From NCBI GenBank assembly GCA_023251515.1, contig JAHEYQ010000029.1, positions 1 to 57,545 of the forward strand: DNA of 57,545 nt, read 5' to 3'. How positions within the stretch are numbered: the first letter of the stretch is position 1; each line of letters opens with the position of its first letter. Made by a program: the position numbers and the translations under genes. Of this stretch, positions 1 to 10,585 are shown piece by piece. The DNA comes from Bacteroidales bacterium. Lineage in GTDB: Bacteria > Bacteroidota > Bacteroidia > Bacteroidales > JACABE01. Below the pieces are notes generated by a model, which was not told the origin of the DNA, did no database searches, and saw only the letters and a list, made by a program, of their open reading frames with translations.

Positions 1-28
1 CAAAATTTATTTCCGTATTTTTGCTCAT
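1..28 (-). CDS. Possible 5' end of a leftward gene, perhaps an IS4-type transposase
   Basis: Reading leftwards from an ATG at 28, the frame stays open to the window edge and gives nine residues, MSKNTEINF. From memory, many Bacteroidota IS4-family (DUF4372) transposases begin in a similar way. That is only a resemblance over nine residues, so the identity is a guess. The 110 bases between this ATG and the end of the next gene contain only a short hairpin. The same bases read on the plus strand imitate a -7 promoter element, which I take to be coincidence. Confidence 0.3.
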
Positions 29-77
29 GTTGTGTTTATTTCTCAATAACAAACTTACAACATTGGGGTGAAACTTT

Positions 78-97
78 AAGGGAGTAACCCCTTTTTT
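78..97 (+). terminator. Short hairpin followed by a T run
   Basis: AAGGG and CCCTT are separated by five bases and followed by TTTTTT, the layout of a weak rho-independent terminator on the plus strand. No plus-strand gene is visible before it inside the window. It may belong to a gene left of the window or to the end of a mobile element. Confidence 0.3.
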
Positions 98-139
98 ATT
101 TTAATCGTTCAGTAGTGATTATTTTTAATTAAATAATTC

Positions 140-2500
140 CTATTTCAACATTCCATCATTCCCAGATATAATATTTTTATACTTATTGTAAAGGAAAGAA
201 ATAATAAGCAAAAGTATTCCTAATGAGACGAATACAATGGTTTTTGAAATGGTATCCAAAGATGAAAGATCATATAAAAAGAGCTTAAGTAAGGTTGCAG
301 CAAATAGTGCTATAGCTCCTATTCGCAGATGTTTTTTCTTTTTCCAGATGCCAATAATAATAAGCAACAATGCATAAATACCCCATAATATACTTAACCC
401 CAGCTTATACGATTGAGTAGAATGTGTAATATCCATCCAGTTGATAAGTTCGCTGCTGGCAACCCAAACAATTGATAAATAAAGCATTATATCAAAAGCA
501 ATTTTGAAATTACCTTTAATAAAGTTCTGGTGGATATATTTGTAAATAGCTATAAATAAAGCGGCTGCAAATACAAAACAAATATACCTTATTCCAATAT
601 TAATAAATCCACTTTGATAATGCAGAGATTGTTGCAGATAACTTTCGCGTAGTTCGCTAAGCTGATAAAGTCCGTCGAGTAGAAATATTAATATTACAAA
701 AGCATTAAAAGCAAGATTAATCAATCCGAAATCAGCATTCTTTAGTTTTTTTATATTTACAAAGGAAAGTATAGTTAAAAACAACAACGAGTAATTTAAT
801 ATCCATATCGATTTGAATTTCAATAAATCAGAGTAATAATATCCTGTTTCATCGGTTTGTTTTGTGATTTTATCAGCTGTTACAAAATTACCAGATAACT
901 TATCAAAATAATATGCAATTTCCATACGGAACGAAAAATAAAGTATAAACAGCAGTATCGCCGGAATAACAAAGTTCACAATTTTTGATATATTATTCTG
1001 TTCTTCAAACGGTTGTATATATTTTTTGTTTTGATTTAATAGATGTATGAACCCAAAGGAAGCTATAAACAGCAATGAAGTCAGAAAATTGATATTAAAA
1101 ATTGGATAAATCAGTTTTGCAGGAACATTGTAATCATATATTTGCAAATAGGTATTTGTCCAGTCAATTAATATACTTAAAAAAGCCAGCAACATCATCG
1201 GATAAGAAAGCAATTCATAAAAAGAAATTTTCTTAGTTCTTCCAATCCAGAATAATAATGCAGCTTCACCAACCCATAAAAGTGTAACCCAACTGCCATC
1301 AAGCTGAACGGGAATAGTTATGGTCAAAAAAACTAAAACCAAACCAGAAACCAAATAAAATATGTTACGGTCACCTTGTTTTTGTTTATAAATGAGAATG
1401 CTTACAATTAAATGAATCATCGCATTACCGATGGTAAATAATCCAAGTAATTGATTGTAAATAGCATGATTACTCAAAATAGAATAACCTATACCATAAA
1501 AAACAAATGAATTTGAAAGCATTAATACAACATCCTGAATTTCAAATTTTTCATTGCGTATCAGTTTGTAAGCAAGAAAAATGACATAAAATATAACAAA
1601 AAAAGTAATTGCAAAAATAAAAGCAAGTCCCAGATGTTCTGTAAACTCATATTGGGAATTAAACCACGACAAATAAATTAACCATGAAAGTGCATACGAT
1701 GAATAATAAAGTGGTTTCCAGTATTTTTTAAATGCAATAGTCAGAATACCAATATTTATAATTGCCATATAAGTAAACATTACAACAATTTTACCTGAAC
1801 CATCGCTTAGTAAAAACGGTACTGCATAAGCACCAACCAATCCAATATGTGCAATAATCTGTTTATTGTAATTTATAGCAACAACAACCGTAAAAACAGT
1901 AAATACTAACATCAGTCCGAATGCAACTGCCTGTGGCATTAATTCATAGAAGCTATATGCTGCAAAAGTTGTAAAATACATAATAGACATAGCACCACTC
2001 ACTAAGACTGCACTATAATTTTCATAATTTTTCTTTAACTTAAACCCAACACCAAGCAGCCCGATACCCATGAGATAACCCAATATTATTCTTGCTAACG
2101 GACTAATCAGCTGATGATCAACAGAATACTTTACGCCAATAGCAACACCTATAACTGTAATAATTATTCCAACTTTACTGATCAGATTTTCGCCAATAAA
2201 CTTCTCAAAATCAATGTTTATCTTAGGTCTGGTGTTTTGCCGGTCTGTATTTTTAGGTGGATAATAATAGTTTTGTTTTGGTGGTGGTGGAGCTGCAACA
2301 AATGGTTTTTCTTCTGTTTTTATTTCAGTTTTATTTTCATTAAACACTATGTTATCAGCTACTTCCTGCTTTTCAACAGATTTTAGTTTTAAGATTTCTT
2401 CTCGTAAATCATAAATCTCTTTATAAAAAGAATTCTGCTTTTGCATCAGCACTTCTAATTTCTGAAGAAGCTGATTGATTGTATTTTGATTTTCGCTCAT
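140..2500 (-). CDS. DUF2339 polytopic membrane protein
   Basis: This is a 786-residue integral membrane protein. The first ~45 residues are charged and helical (heptad-like, possible coiled coil). A proline-rich cytoplasmic linker follows, with a PPPPK stretch near residue 70. From about residue 105 to the end there is a long series of hydrophobic segments, roughly twenty, separated by short loops. This matches the DUF2339 family of large bacterial membrane proteins, whose function is not established. The gene starts 9 bases after the stop of the lipoprotein gene at 2510-3148, so the two are probably co-transcribed. The C-terminus is intact and ends in a short polar tail. A transport or envelope role is only an inference from topology. 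Confidence 0.85.
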   Translation of the reverse strand: MSENQNTINQLLQKLEVLMQKQNSFYKEIYDLREEILKLKSVEKQEVADNIVFNENKTEIKTEEKPFVAAPPPPKQNYYYPPKNTDRQNTRPKINIDFEKFIGENLISKVGIIITVIGVAIGVKYSVDHQLISPLARIILGYLMGIGLLGVGFKLKKNYENYSAVLVSGAMSIMYFTTFAAYSFYELMPQAVAFGLMLVFTVFTVVVAINYNKQIIAHIGLVGAYAVPFLLSDGSGKIVVMFTYMAIINIGILTIAFKKYWKPLYYSSYALSWLIYLSWFNSQYEFTEHLGLAFIFAITFFVIFYVIFLAYKLIRNEKFEIQDVVLMLSNSFVFYGIGYSILSNHAIYNQLLGLFTIGNAMIHLIVSILIYKQKQGDRNIFYLVSGLVLVFLTITIPVQLDGSWVTLLWVGEAALLFWIGRTKKISFYELLSYPMMLLAFLSILIDWTNTYLQIYDYNVPAKLIYPIFNINFLTSLLFIASFGFIHLLNQNKKYIQPFEEQNNISKIVNFVIPAILLFILYFSFRMEIAYYFDKLSGNFVTADKITKQTDETGYYYSDLLKFKSIWILNYSLLFLTILSFVNIKKLKNADFGLINLAFNAFVILIFLLDGLYQLSELRESYLQQSLHYQSGFINIGIRYICFVFAAALFIAIYKYIHQNFIKGNFKIAFDIMLYLSIVWVASSELINWMDITHSTQSYKLGLSILWGIYALLLIIIGIWKKKKHLRIGAIALFAATLLKLFLYDLSSLDTISKTIVFVSLGILLLIISFLYNKYKNIISGNDGMLK

Positions 2501-2509
2501 TTTCTGTCT

Positions 2510-3148
2510 TTATTTATAAATTAAATATGGTATGGTAATCGCATATCTCGTAATAACATTTTCTGAAAAAGAGTTGTAATCGCCACATTTAACAAATATC
2601 CATCCATAAATATATTTCCCTTTATTTTTCATTCTTATTCCAATGTAAAATTTATTATTATTCTGCCAAAAGCCTTTTGAAGATGTATTTCCATTGAAAA
2701 ATGTGATGTTACTGTATAAAATTGCCATTGAATTTGACCAATTTTTCGTGCTGTCTATGATATTGTTATATTTAAGAGTATCAACAATAGTGGTATCAGA
2801 ATTTAATACAGATATTGAAGAATTTTTGTTTAATGGTGTAATTTTTAACCAACAAGATTTTGCTCCAAGCATAAAAGGAGATGAAATGCCGTATGTAATT
2901 TTGAAACCTAATGAATCATTGTTGTCAAAAATATAAGCTTTTGTACATTCATTTGAATAAGTTGTAACTGTAAGAATGTCATCGGGTTCAATATCAGTAT
3001 ATTTTATTCCTAATCCGGTTTCCTGCCCTGCATATAATGAATTCAAATACTGATATTCACCTATTGGTTTGATAGTTTCTTTATTATCATCCTTTTTGCA
3101 TGAAAAAAAACTGATAAATAAAACCGCCAAAAATAAATACTTTTTCAT
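2510..3148 (-). CDS. Hypothetical lipoprotein
   Basis: The 212-residue product begins with a short hydrophobic signal ending in a lipobox-like FFSC at Cys17, followed by KKDDN, the usual start of a Bacteroidota lipoprotein. The mature part is rich in Asn, Tyr, Thr and Ser with alternating hydrophobic residues and looks beta-rich. No known domain was recognised. Aromatic pairs such as YIYGWIFVKCG near the C-terminus resemble surface or periplasmic beta-sandwich proteins, but this does not identify a family. It lies 9 bases upstream of the DUF2339 gene and probably shares its transcript. Predicted location is the outer or inner membrane facing the periplasm. Confidence 0.7.
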   Translation of the reverse strand: MKKYLFLAVLFISFFSCKKDDNKETIKPIGEYQYLNSLYAGQETGLGIKYTDIEPDDILTVTTYSNECTKAYIFDNNDSLGFKITYGISSPFMLGAKSCWLKITPLNKNSSISVLNSDTTIVDTLKYNNIIDSTKNWSNSMAILYSNITFFNGNTSSKGFWQNNNKFYIGIRMKNKGKYIYGWIFVKCGDYNSFSENVITRYAITIPYLIYK

Positions 3149-3207
3149 AATACTTTATTATTAAATACTAATGCAAATATAGGAGATATATTTTCAATAA
3201 GCTAAAT

Positions 3208-3247
3208 AAAAAAAGTGATTGATAAATATTTACCAATCACTTTTTTA
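3208..3247 (-). terminator. Rho-independent terminator of leuS
   Basis: GTGATTG (3215-3221) pairs perfectly with CAATCAC (3234-3240), and runs of A and T flank the stem on both sides. Read on the minus strand it lies 19 bases after the leuS stop and ends in a T run. Confidence 0.85.
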
Positions 3248-3265
3248 CTAAATGAAATTTATAAA

Positions 3266-6049
3266 CTAAATTACAATATTCACTATCTTTTTCGGAACAA
3301 TAATCACCTTTTTAGGTATTTTACCTTCCAGCCATTTCTGTGCATCAGGATTTGACAATACAGCTTTTTCTATATCAGATGTAGCGGTATCTATCGGAAA
3401 TTCCATCTGAAAACGGGTTTTTCCGTTAAATGAAATAGGATAGTTAAATGTATTTTCTACCAGATAAGTTTCATTGCATACCGGATAATCAGCTGTACTA
3501 ATGCTGTTTAAGTTGCCTAAACGTTCCCAAAGCTCTTCAGCCAGATGAGGAGCATAAGGTGAAATTAATACAGCAAGTGGCTGTAATATTTCATGTTTGT
3601 GGCATTTTAATTCATTTAATTCATTGGTACAAATCATAAAAGAACTTACCGCAGTATTAAAAGAAAAGCGTTCGATATCCTCGGTAATCTTTTTAATGGT
3701 TTTGTGTAATACTTTCAATTCAGCAGCTGTTGTTTTCTCGTCAGTTACACAGAAATCATTGTTTTCATTGTGATATAATTTCCAGAATTTACGGATAAAA
3801 CGGAATACACCTTCAATTCCTTTGGTATCCCATGGTTTTGATTGCTCAAGCGGACCAAGAAACATTTCGTACATACGCAGGGTATCTGCACCATACTTAA
3901 TAACCAGATCATCAGGATTTTGAACATTATGCAATGATTTCGACATCTTTTCAACTTCCCAGCCGCAATGATATTTGCCATTTTCCAAAATAAATTCGGC
4001 ATTGGCAAAATCAGGCATCCAATTACGAAACTTTTCAGTATCAAGAATATCAGCATCCACAATATTTACATCCACATGTATGGCTTGAGTTTCGTAATTA
4101 TCTTTCAATCCGTAAGATACAAACTGATTTGTTCCAACAACTCTGTAAACCAGATTTGATCTTCCTTGTATCATCCCCTGATTAATAAGCTTTTGGAAAG
4201 GTTCATCTTTTACACATAAACCTAAATCGAAAAGAAATTTATTCCAGAAACGCGAATAAATCAAATGTCCGGTTGCATGTTCGGCACCACCGATATATAA
4301 ATCAACATTCTGCCAGTAAGTATTCGCTTCTTTTGAGAAAATTTCATTATCATTGCGTGGATCCATATATCTTAAATAATAAGCACTGCTGCCTGCAAAA
4401 CCCGGCATGGTATTGCATTCCAATGGAAATCCGTCTTCTGTTTGCCAGTTTTTGGCACGTGCCAGTGGTGGTTCACCACTTTCGGTTGGTAAATATTTAT
4501 CTACTTCTGGTAATTCCAATGGAAGTTTACTTTCATCAAGCATATAGGGCATACCCTCTTTGTAATATACAGGAAAGGGTTCGCCCCAATAACGCTGGCG
4601 ACTGAAAATAGCATCACGCAAACGGAAATTAATCATGCGTTTGCCAATGCCTTCTTTTTCAACAAAATCAATAACAGCTTTGATACCGTCTTTTACATTC
4701 ATACCGCTAATAAAGCCGGAATTGATGCAAGTGCCTTCCTTTGAATCTTTTGACTCTTTCCATAAAGAAGTATCTTCAGGTTGCTCACCGCTTGGTAAAA
4801 CAACCTGAGGAATAGGCAATTTAAAATGACGTGCAAAAGCAAAATCGCGGCTATCGTGAGCAGGAACAGCCATAATAGCTCCGGTTCCATAACCAGCTAA
4901 TACATAATCAGATATCCAGACAGGAATCTCCTCATGGGTTAACGGATTGATGGCATAAGCACCGGTAAACACACCGGTAATTTTATTTACTTCAGCCTGA
5001 CGTTCACGTTCCGAACGGTTTTTTGCCCATTGAAGGTAGCTTTCAACTTCTGATTTTTGTTCAAAAGTTGTTATTGAAGAAATAACTTCATGTTCAGGAC
5101 ATAATACCATAAACGAAACACCAAAAATGGTATCCGGTCTGGTCGTAAATATCCTCAAAAACTGCTCACCTTCTGCGAGCTTAAAATCAACCTCTGCACC
5201 TTCTGAACGACCTATCCAGTTTTTTTGTATTTCTTTTATAGAATCACTCCAATCCAGTTTATCAAATCCCTGCAACAATCTGTCGGCATAGGCTGATATT
5301 CTTAACGACCATTGACGCATTGATTTGCGTTCGACAGGATATCCACCTCTAACAGACAAACCACCAACAACTTCATCATTTGCCAAAACGGTACCCAATT
5401 GAGGACACCAGTTTACCATGGTATCAGAAAGATAAGTCATGCGATAATGCATCAGCATTTCCTGCTGTTGCTTTTCAGTCATTGCCTTCCATGCTTCGGC
5501 TGTAAACACATCATTTTGAGTGGTTGAAGCATTTACATTTTTATTACCTTCAGTTTTAAATATTTTTACTAAATCGGCAATACTCTCAGCTTTATTGGTT
5601 TTATTGTTATAATAATGATTAAACAATTGGATAAAAGTCCATTGTGTCCATTTGTAATAAGAAGGTTCACAAGTTCTTACTTCACGATCCCAATCAAAAG
5701 AAAAACCAATTTTATCCAGTTGTTCACGGTATCTGGCTATATTTTTTTCGGTAGTTATAGCAGGATGTTGTCCGGTTTGTATGGCATATTGTTCTGCTGG
5801 CAAACCATAAGCATCGTATCCCATCGGATGCAATACATTAAAACCTTTGTGGCGTTTGAAACGTGAATAAATATCGGAAGCGATATATCCCAGCGGATGA
5901 CCTACATGTAATCCTGCACCGGAAGGATAAGGAAACATATCCAATACATAATATTTGGGTTTTTCAGAAATATTTTCTGCTTTGAAAGTTTTATTTGAAC
6001 GCCAGTAATCCTGCCATTTCTTTTCTATCTCGTTATAATTATAGTCCAT
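3266..6049 (-). CDS. leuS: Leucine--tRNA ligase
   Basis: A 927-residue class I aminoacyl-tRNA synthetase that charges tRNA-Leu in the cytoplasm. The HIGH-type signature appears as HVGH at residues 48-51 and the KMSKS motif is present as KMSKSLHN in the C-terminal half. Between them lies the large CP1 editing domain, with TTRPDTIFG and the [12 protein letters not shown] region. The anticodon-binding helical domain follows. The length is usual for bacterial LeuRS. An ATG 11 codons upstream (6082) opens the same frame, but it lies at the -7 promoter element (6079-6087) and would not be transcribed, so the ATG at 6049 is chosen. A terminator follows at 3208-3247. The gene appears to be transcribed alone. 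Confidence 0.97.
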   Translation of the reverse strand: MDYNYNEIEKKWQDYWRSNKTFKAENISEKPKYYVLDMFPYPSGAGLHVGHPLGYIASDIYSRFKRHKGFNVLHPMGYDAYGLPAEQYAIQTGQHPAITTEKNIARYREQLDKIGFSFDWDREVRTCEPSYYKWTQWTFIQLFNHYYNNKTNKAESIADLVKIFKTEGNKNVNASTTQNDVFTAEAWKAMTEKQQQEMLMHYRMTYLSDTMVNWCPQLGTVLANDEVVGGLSVRGGYPVERKSMRQWSLRISAYADRLLQGFDKLDWSDSIKEIQKNWIGRSEGAEVDFKLAEGEQFLRIFTTRPDTIFGVSFMVLCPEHEVISSITTFEQKSEVESYLQWAKNRSERERQAEVNKITGVFTGAYAINPLTHEEIPVWISDYVLAGYGTGAIMAVPAHDSRDFAFARHFKLPIPQVVLPSGEQPEDTSLWKESKDSKEGTCINSGFISGMNVKDGIKAVIDFVEKEGIGKRMINFRLRDAIFSRQRYWGEPFPVYYKEGMPYMLDESKLPLELPEVDKYLPTESGEPPLARAKNWQTEDGFPLECNTMPGFAGSSAYYLRYMDPRNDNEIFSKEANTYWQNVDLYIGGAEHATGHLIYSRFWNKFLFDLGLCVKDEPFQKLINQGMIQGRSNLVYRVVGTNQFVSYGLKDNYETQAIHVDVNIVDADILDTEKFRNWMPDFANAEFILENGKYHCGWEVEKMSKSLHNVQNPDDLVIKYGADTLRMYEMFLGPLEQSKPWDTKGIEGVFRFIRKFWKLYHNENNDFCVTDEKTTAAELKVLHKTIKKITEDIERFSFNTAVSSFMICTNELNELKCHKHEILQPLAVLISPYAPHLAEELWERLGNLNSISTADYPVCNETYLVENTFNYPISFNGKTRFQMEFPIDTATSDIEKAVLSNPDAQKWLEGKIPKKVIIVPKKIVNIVI

Positions 6050-6078
6050 AGATGTATAAACAATTTTCTTTATAAAGT

Positions 6079-6087
6079 GCAAAAGTA
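6079..6087 (-). promoter_or_regulatory. leuS promoter, -7 element
   Basis: On the minus strand the sequence reads TACTTTTGC, an exact match to the Bacteroidota TAnnTTTG(C/T) -7 element. Transcription would start near 6072, leaving a leader of about 22 bases before the ATG at 6049. No convincing -33 element was seen. Confidence 0.7.
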
Positions 6088-6125
6088 AGAAAATTTAGGA
6101 ACTTGGTGAAATGGTATAGTGTAAA

Positions 6126-6192
<67 letters not shown>

Positions 6193-6237
6193 CTTAGTTG
6201 AAACTTCAATTTTTAAACTAATTTAAAATTTAACTTT

Positions 6238-7881
6238 CTATAGCTTATTAAATATTATGTTTTTCCTGAGGTTTCCGGCACGGAGGTTTATGAAATAGAT
6301 TCCTTTTGATAAGTTTTGTAAGGAAATTCCTTTTTGATGTAAGCCTTTTTCCTGAAAATCATTTTCACAAATATTAAGCACAATACGTCCGAAAATATCT
6401 GTAATATCTATTTGTATTTTGCTGTTGCTGTTTAACTGATATTTTATTATCGCATTTTCAACTACAGGATTGGGAAATAAATTCATTTCAAACAAATCAG
6501 ATTCGGTGCTTGTTATTCCCAAATCCAAATCAATCAGATAACGAGCTATAAATGTATTCCATACAGCACATCTGCCGGTATTTCCAAATGCGAGTAATTT
6601 GCCGTTTTGCATTTTCAAATCCCAGATAGCTTCATTAACACCCAAATCTTCGATAATTGAACCATTTGTACCAAAAGCACTGTCGATGCTTCCATTGTAG
6701 TTTAATCTCATTAAAAGATAATCGTGTTTATTTTCAGAAGAATGGTCTTTTTGAATCCAACCACCTATGTAAATCTTATTATTCTGATATAATACAGGCG
6801 AAAAATAAATTTCAGTTGCTGAATTAAAGATTTTAATTCCATTTCCGTTGAAAGTATTGTCTATACTGCCATCGCTGTTGCATCTTATAATGAATGAATT
6901 CCAAACATAATTCCATGTAAAGAAATTTCCGGTAATCAGATATTTTCCGTCAGTTTGTTGTCTTATACATGAAATATTTTCCTGATAAGTGCCGGAAATC
7001 CCCGGAATATTAATGGTTTGTGTATTTAATAAAGGATCCACATTGCCTGATGAATTTAGTTTCATTATTTTAAAAGTAGATTGACTGTTTGAATTGTAGC
7101 CCACCATCAGTATTTCACCACTTGTATTTTGAAATGACGTTTGATAATAAAAATCGTTGGCAGAAGTATATGTACCATTTGTTCCATATGTTGCATCAAT
7201 GTTTCCATCCTGAAGATATCTGCTGACTTTCAGTTTGGAATACGTTGAGGCAGCTGTATCGTGACCAATTACCAGAATTTTGCTATTATCAACCTGATAC
7301 AAATCGCGTGCACAACGGCGGTCGTTATTATACATAAAATAAAGATTGCTTGCAAGTATTCCATTTGTAGCGAAAGTGCTGTCAATTTGTCCGTTACTAT
7401 GCAATCTTACTACAAGTATTTTTTGATGTATGCCATTATTTAAAAACTGATCGGTCATAATTAAAAACTTACCATCGTGAAGTTTTATAAGTTTCATTGC
7501 TTCGTTTTCGGAATAACTTGGCGATGATTGCAATATGAGTCCGTAATTTGTACCCATATTAAAAAGGCTGGTATCTTGCTGTCCGTTATGTTTAAATGCA
7601 CTGACAAAATATTTGTTATCTCCTCCATTATTATGACGTCCGGCAATTATAAAATTGCCTTCTTCGTGCACATAACTGCTGTAATAATAATTGCCAAAAC
7701 TAACAGGGTAAGTTTGAGGATAGTTATACATATTGTAAAGCAAAGTACCGTTGTTGGCAAAACTGGAATCTATTTTTACGTATTGCTGGGCCTGAGTTGT
7801 GTTTATACATATTAATAATAGTAAAGCAAATAATGCTTGTATAAATTTGGTAGTTTTCGAATTTACAATCAGATGATGCAT
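6238..7881 (-). CDS. T9SS-exported delta-60-type repeat protein
   Basis: The 547-residue secreted protein starts with a long signal peptide whose hydrophobic core ends at NTTQAQQ near residue 32. The body is a series of ~50-60-residue repeats with the pattern 'RLxxNGxIDxxFGxNG', for example RLNYNGSIDSAFGTNG, typical of delta-60 repeat proteins that probably form a beta-propeller or solenoid. The last ~80 residues begin LFPNPVVENAIIKYQL and end GIYFINLRAGNLRKNIIFNKL, a complete type A T9SS sorting domain. The product should therefore cross the outer membrane and be surface-anchored or released. No catalytic motif is visible. Binding of a surface ligand is a guess. Confidence 0.85.
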   Translation of the reverse strand: MHHLIVNSKTTKFIQALFALLLLICINTTQAQQYVKIDSSFANNGTLLYNMYNYPQTYPVSFGNYYYSSYVHEEGNFIIAGRHNNGGDNKYFVSAFKHNGQQDTSLFNMGTNYGLILQSSPSYSENEAMKLIKLHDGKFLIMTDQFLNNGIHQKILVVRLHSNGQIDSTFATNGILASNLYFMYNNDRRCARDLYQVDNSKILVIGHDTAASTYSKLKVSRYLQDGNIDATYGTNGTYTSANDFYYQTSFQNTSGEILMVGYNSNSQSTFKIMKLNSSGNVDPLLNTQTINIPGISGTYQENISCIRQQTDGKYLITGNFFTWNYVWNSFIIRCNSDGSIDNTFNGNGIKIFNSATEIYFSPVLYQNNKIYIGGWIQKDHSSENKHDYLLMRLNYNGSIDSAFGTNGSIIEDLGVNEAIWDLKMQNGKLLAFGNTGRCAVWNTFIARYLIDLDLGITSTESDLFEMNLFPNPVVENAIIKYQLNSNSKIQIDITDIFGRIVLNICENDFQEKGLHQKGISLQNLSKGIYFINLRAGNLRKNIIFNKL

Positions 7882-8199
7882 AACTTCAGTTATTTAATTA
7901 TTTGTAGCTTAAAGACAGAATGAGGTTACATATAGTTGCCTTAGCTGATATTTATTTTTAATAACCTGATTCAAGTATTGGGAGTGAAGTTTTTAAGCTC
8001 CTATTAACGTTAATATTATAATATTCGATGTTGATTTAAGCTTAGTGCTTTTTATGGTTTCAGATATTGAAGTCGTTTCCCTATTGTAAAACTAAACCAG
8101 ATATTTGTATCAATAATAATATTCATAAGAAACTATTTTAAAGATTTTCTTTAATTTTTATTTCATTCATAATGTCGTCAGAATATTTCTGCTAAAAAG

Positions 8200-8370
8200 T
8201 AAGAATAAAACTTTTTGCGAGGCCTTTCCGCGAAAAATAGTAAGGACAAAACTACCTGCGAGGCCTTTTCGCGAAAAATAGTAAGACCAAAACATGCTGC
8301 GGGAAGGTTCCGCGAAAAATAGTAAGACCAAAACAAGTTGCAAGAAGGTTCCGCGAAAAAATTAAGGCTA
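8200..8370. repeat. Tandem array 1: four 41-bp units with internal inverted repeat
   Basis: Units start at 8200, 8241, 8282 and 8323, with a partial fifth at 8363. Each runs TAAG..CAAAAC....TGCGRG..GG.TTYCGCGAAAAATAG. Units 1-2 contain GCGAGGCCTTTCCGCG and units 3-4 contain GGAAGGTTCCGCG, so each can form a short GC-rich hairpin although the arm sequence changes. There are no unique spacers, so it is not a CRISPR. The array lies 45 bases past the stop of the LruC gene and ~300 bases upstream of the T9SS gene at 7881. The rest of the 7882-8199 gap is AT-rich and shows nothing recognisable. Confidence 0.9.
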
Positions 8371-8414
8371 AGTATAAAATAAAATGCTGGAATATTGTTA
8401 TTGAAAATCAGCTT

Positions 8415-10286
8415 TTAATGCTGATAAATATAGCTTGAGTTTTTGTTGCCTGTTTTGCTCAAGTACCAATCAGGATAAAGACTTCCATCAGATTGCACCC
8501 AGTCGGCAAAATGCAGATAGGCTTTCAGGATTTCGGCTTTTTCGATGGGATAATCGAATTTTTCATAAAAATTTAATGCCCAGGGTAAGTTCTTTTTACT
8601 TCTGTAATACTTATTTGTAAATTGATTGCTTGCATCGTCCATTGTTGAAAAAAGCGTTGTATTTGCAAGTTGGGTATTCGGATAATCTATCAGATGCACT
8701 TCTTTTCCTCTTGTTTTATTAATTATCATAAAAGGATTAAATCCGGCAATATTCAAATCGGATAAAGTATATAAACCGGGAGTATAACTGATATGCAGCA
8801 CAATAGTATCTGGAGTTACATAAAGTGCATTATTATCGGTATTTACTCCATAGCCGCTGCCACCCTGATAAGGAATACATTTGTAAGCATTATCGAAAAC
8901 AATAAATGTAGGCTTGTTCTGATTGTTTTCGAGGCCATTTGCTCCAAGGCTTATAACGTTTTCGGTAAGCTTCTGCCCTGTTGAACTGATGGCAGATTGC
9001 GGTATTGTGTTTCCGGCAAATTGAAATCCAAATCCATTTTTATACGAAGCGCCAGTTGCTTTTACAATAAAAGTAGCAAAGGTTTCTACCAGTTTGTCGT
9101 TTCGGTTGGTAACATTACAAAAATGATAATCAACAATTAAATCGTTGAAATCGTAATCGCCCTTGCTGGGCCATAAATCTTCGAAAGCCAAAGTTCCAAA
9201 ACCATTTGAAGGATAATAATTATTAAAAGCACGCAATGGATCATTCGGATAATCATCATATCCATTCTGAACACCATCGCCATCATTGTCGTTTCCATAT
9301 CCGGTATCCAACGAAAAGCTACCTGTTATATTTCCTTTCAGTAAAGCAGAAGTAGAATTATTGAGAATACTTCCCGAACCTTCGTTGCAATTCCAAAAAG
9401 CAAGCAATCCGTTTTCAGAACCCGTTAAAGAAGAATTCATCCCCTGCAATACTTCGGTAGATGTAATTGCCCGGTTCCAGATGGAAGGATTATCGATATA
9501 TCCCTTAAAAAACTTCTGTTGTCCGTTATCACTTCCTATCGAAACGGTTCTGTTTGAAAGATTCATTGTTCCGATGGTAGTTTTGCTGCTTTTTAGCACT
9601 CCATCCACATAAAGTTTCAGGCTACTGCCATCGTAAATTGCTGCAATATGATACCATTTATTCAATATCGGTTGACCACTTTCCCAATAAACGCTCTCAG
9701 CACCCGAATTATTCATAGCTATGCTAACCATCCAGCCTTTATACAAATCCTGACCTATACCAAAACCATCCCAATCGCCTTTCTGAATAATTTTGGCAGT
9801 TTGCTGTTGTTCTGCCTTAACCCAGGCTTCCAAAGTTAAGGCATTTACAAAAGACAAATTGCCCGAATTGAGTACCCCAACCCAATGGTTAGTACCATTA
9901 AGATGTAGTGAATAATTAATAGAGATTGCCGATTTTGTTTTCTTAATATTTGTGATATTTATTGTATTCCCACTAATAGTATAAATCTGAGAATTAATTT
10001 TTATGCGATTTAAATAACCTGGAACTGATATTTTTACCGAGAAATTGCTTTCGCTGCCATCGTAAAAAGCTTTATAAAACATCATGCTTTCATCTTCCGA
10101 CGAAATAATAAGCATACCCTCAATTGGTTGACTGAAATTTATAGTAATATTACGACTGGTTTGCCAGTTAAAATTTTCATTTACCTGCAAATTGTCTATA
10201 GTTGTTACAATATTATTTTCGTTTACATCTTTTTTGCAAGATGAAAACAAACCCAATACAATAAATATGACTATCAGTTTTCTCAT
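8415..10286 (-). CDS. LamG and LruC domain lipoprotein
   Basis: The 623-residue lipoprotein has a signal ending at the lipobox LFSSC (Cys17) followed by KKD. After a ~100-residue beta-rich N-terminal part comes a concanavalin A-like LamG domain (about residues 125-300) with LTLEAWVKA and YVDGVLK. Next is a short calcium-binding stretch, DNDGDGVQNGYDD, and then a LruC domain with FEDLWPSKGDYDFNDLIVDY. LruC proteins of Bacteroidota are exported surface proteins of unknown activity, and LamG domains commonly bind glycans or proteins. An ATG at 10304 opens the frame six codons earlier, but the one at 10286 gives a normal signal peptide and follows a promoter at 10324-10332. Confidence 0.88.
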   Translation of the reverse strand: MRKLIVIFIVLGLFSSCKKDVNENNIVTTIDNLQVNENFNWQTSRNITINFSQPIEGMLIISSEDESMMFYKAFYDGSESNFSVKISVPGYLNRIKINSQIYTISGNTINITNIKKTKSAISINYSLHLNGTNHWVGVLNSGNLSFVNALTLEAWVKAEQQQTAKIIQKGDWDGFGIGQDLYKGWMVSIAMNNSGAESVYWESGQPILNKWYHIAAIYDGSSLKLYVDGVLKSSKTTIGTMNLSNRTVSIGSDNGQQKFFKGYIDNPSIWNRAITSTEVLQGMNSSLTGSENGLLAFWNCNEGSGSILNNSTSALLKGNITGSFSLDTGYGNDNDGDGVQNGYDDYPNDPLRAFNNYYPSNGFGTLAFEDLWPSKGDYDFNDLIVDYHFCNVTNRNDKLVETFATFIVKATGASYKNGFGFQFAGNTIPQSAISSTGQKLTENVISLGANGLENNQNKPTFIVFDNAYKCIPYQGGSGYGVNTDNNALYVTPDTIVLHISYTPGLYTLSDLNIAGFNPFMIINKTRGKEVHLIDYPNTQLANTTLFSTMDDASNQFTNKYYRSKKNLPWALNFYEKFDYPIEKAEILKAYLHFADWVQSDGSLYPDWYLSKTGNKNSSYIYQH

Positions 10287-10323
10287 AACAATTATACAAA
10301 ACAAATTTGGTACAATTCTCTAT

Positions 10324-10332
10324 ACAAAGATA
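10324..10332 (-). promoter_or_regulatory. Promoter -7 element of the LruC lipoprotein gene
   Basis: The minus strand reads TATCTTTGT, an exact TAnnTTTG(C/T) match, about 38 bases before the chosen ATG at 10286. The rest of the 10333-10585 gap shows no gene. Confidence 0.65.
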
Positions 10333-10585
10333 ATAATATCTGGATTACAATGCATTATAAAATATTACATAAAAACATTTGTACAAATATCGGACAATTA
10401 TTTTCAATTTAAGAGTCAGATATTGAGTATTACAAAAAAAGATAATCAACAAATAAAGAAGAGAGAATGGAAAAACAATGCTTTTGCATGAAACCCAAGC
10501 AAAAAAAATAATTTACACAATCATATTTTTCGATAACATACCTGCCTCAGTCTTCAAACAGCAAACCGATTGCCAATAACTTACA

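Noticed and set aside
16..24. Promoter element TATTTTTGC on the plus strand
   Set aside because: No plus-strand gene follows. The bases are better explained as the start of the leftward frame at 1-28.
4273..4605. Long plus-strand frames inside leuS and other genes
   Set aside because: They are shadows of well-identified genes on the other strand, with no family resemblance.
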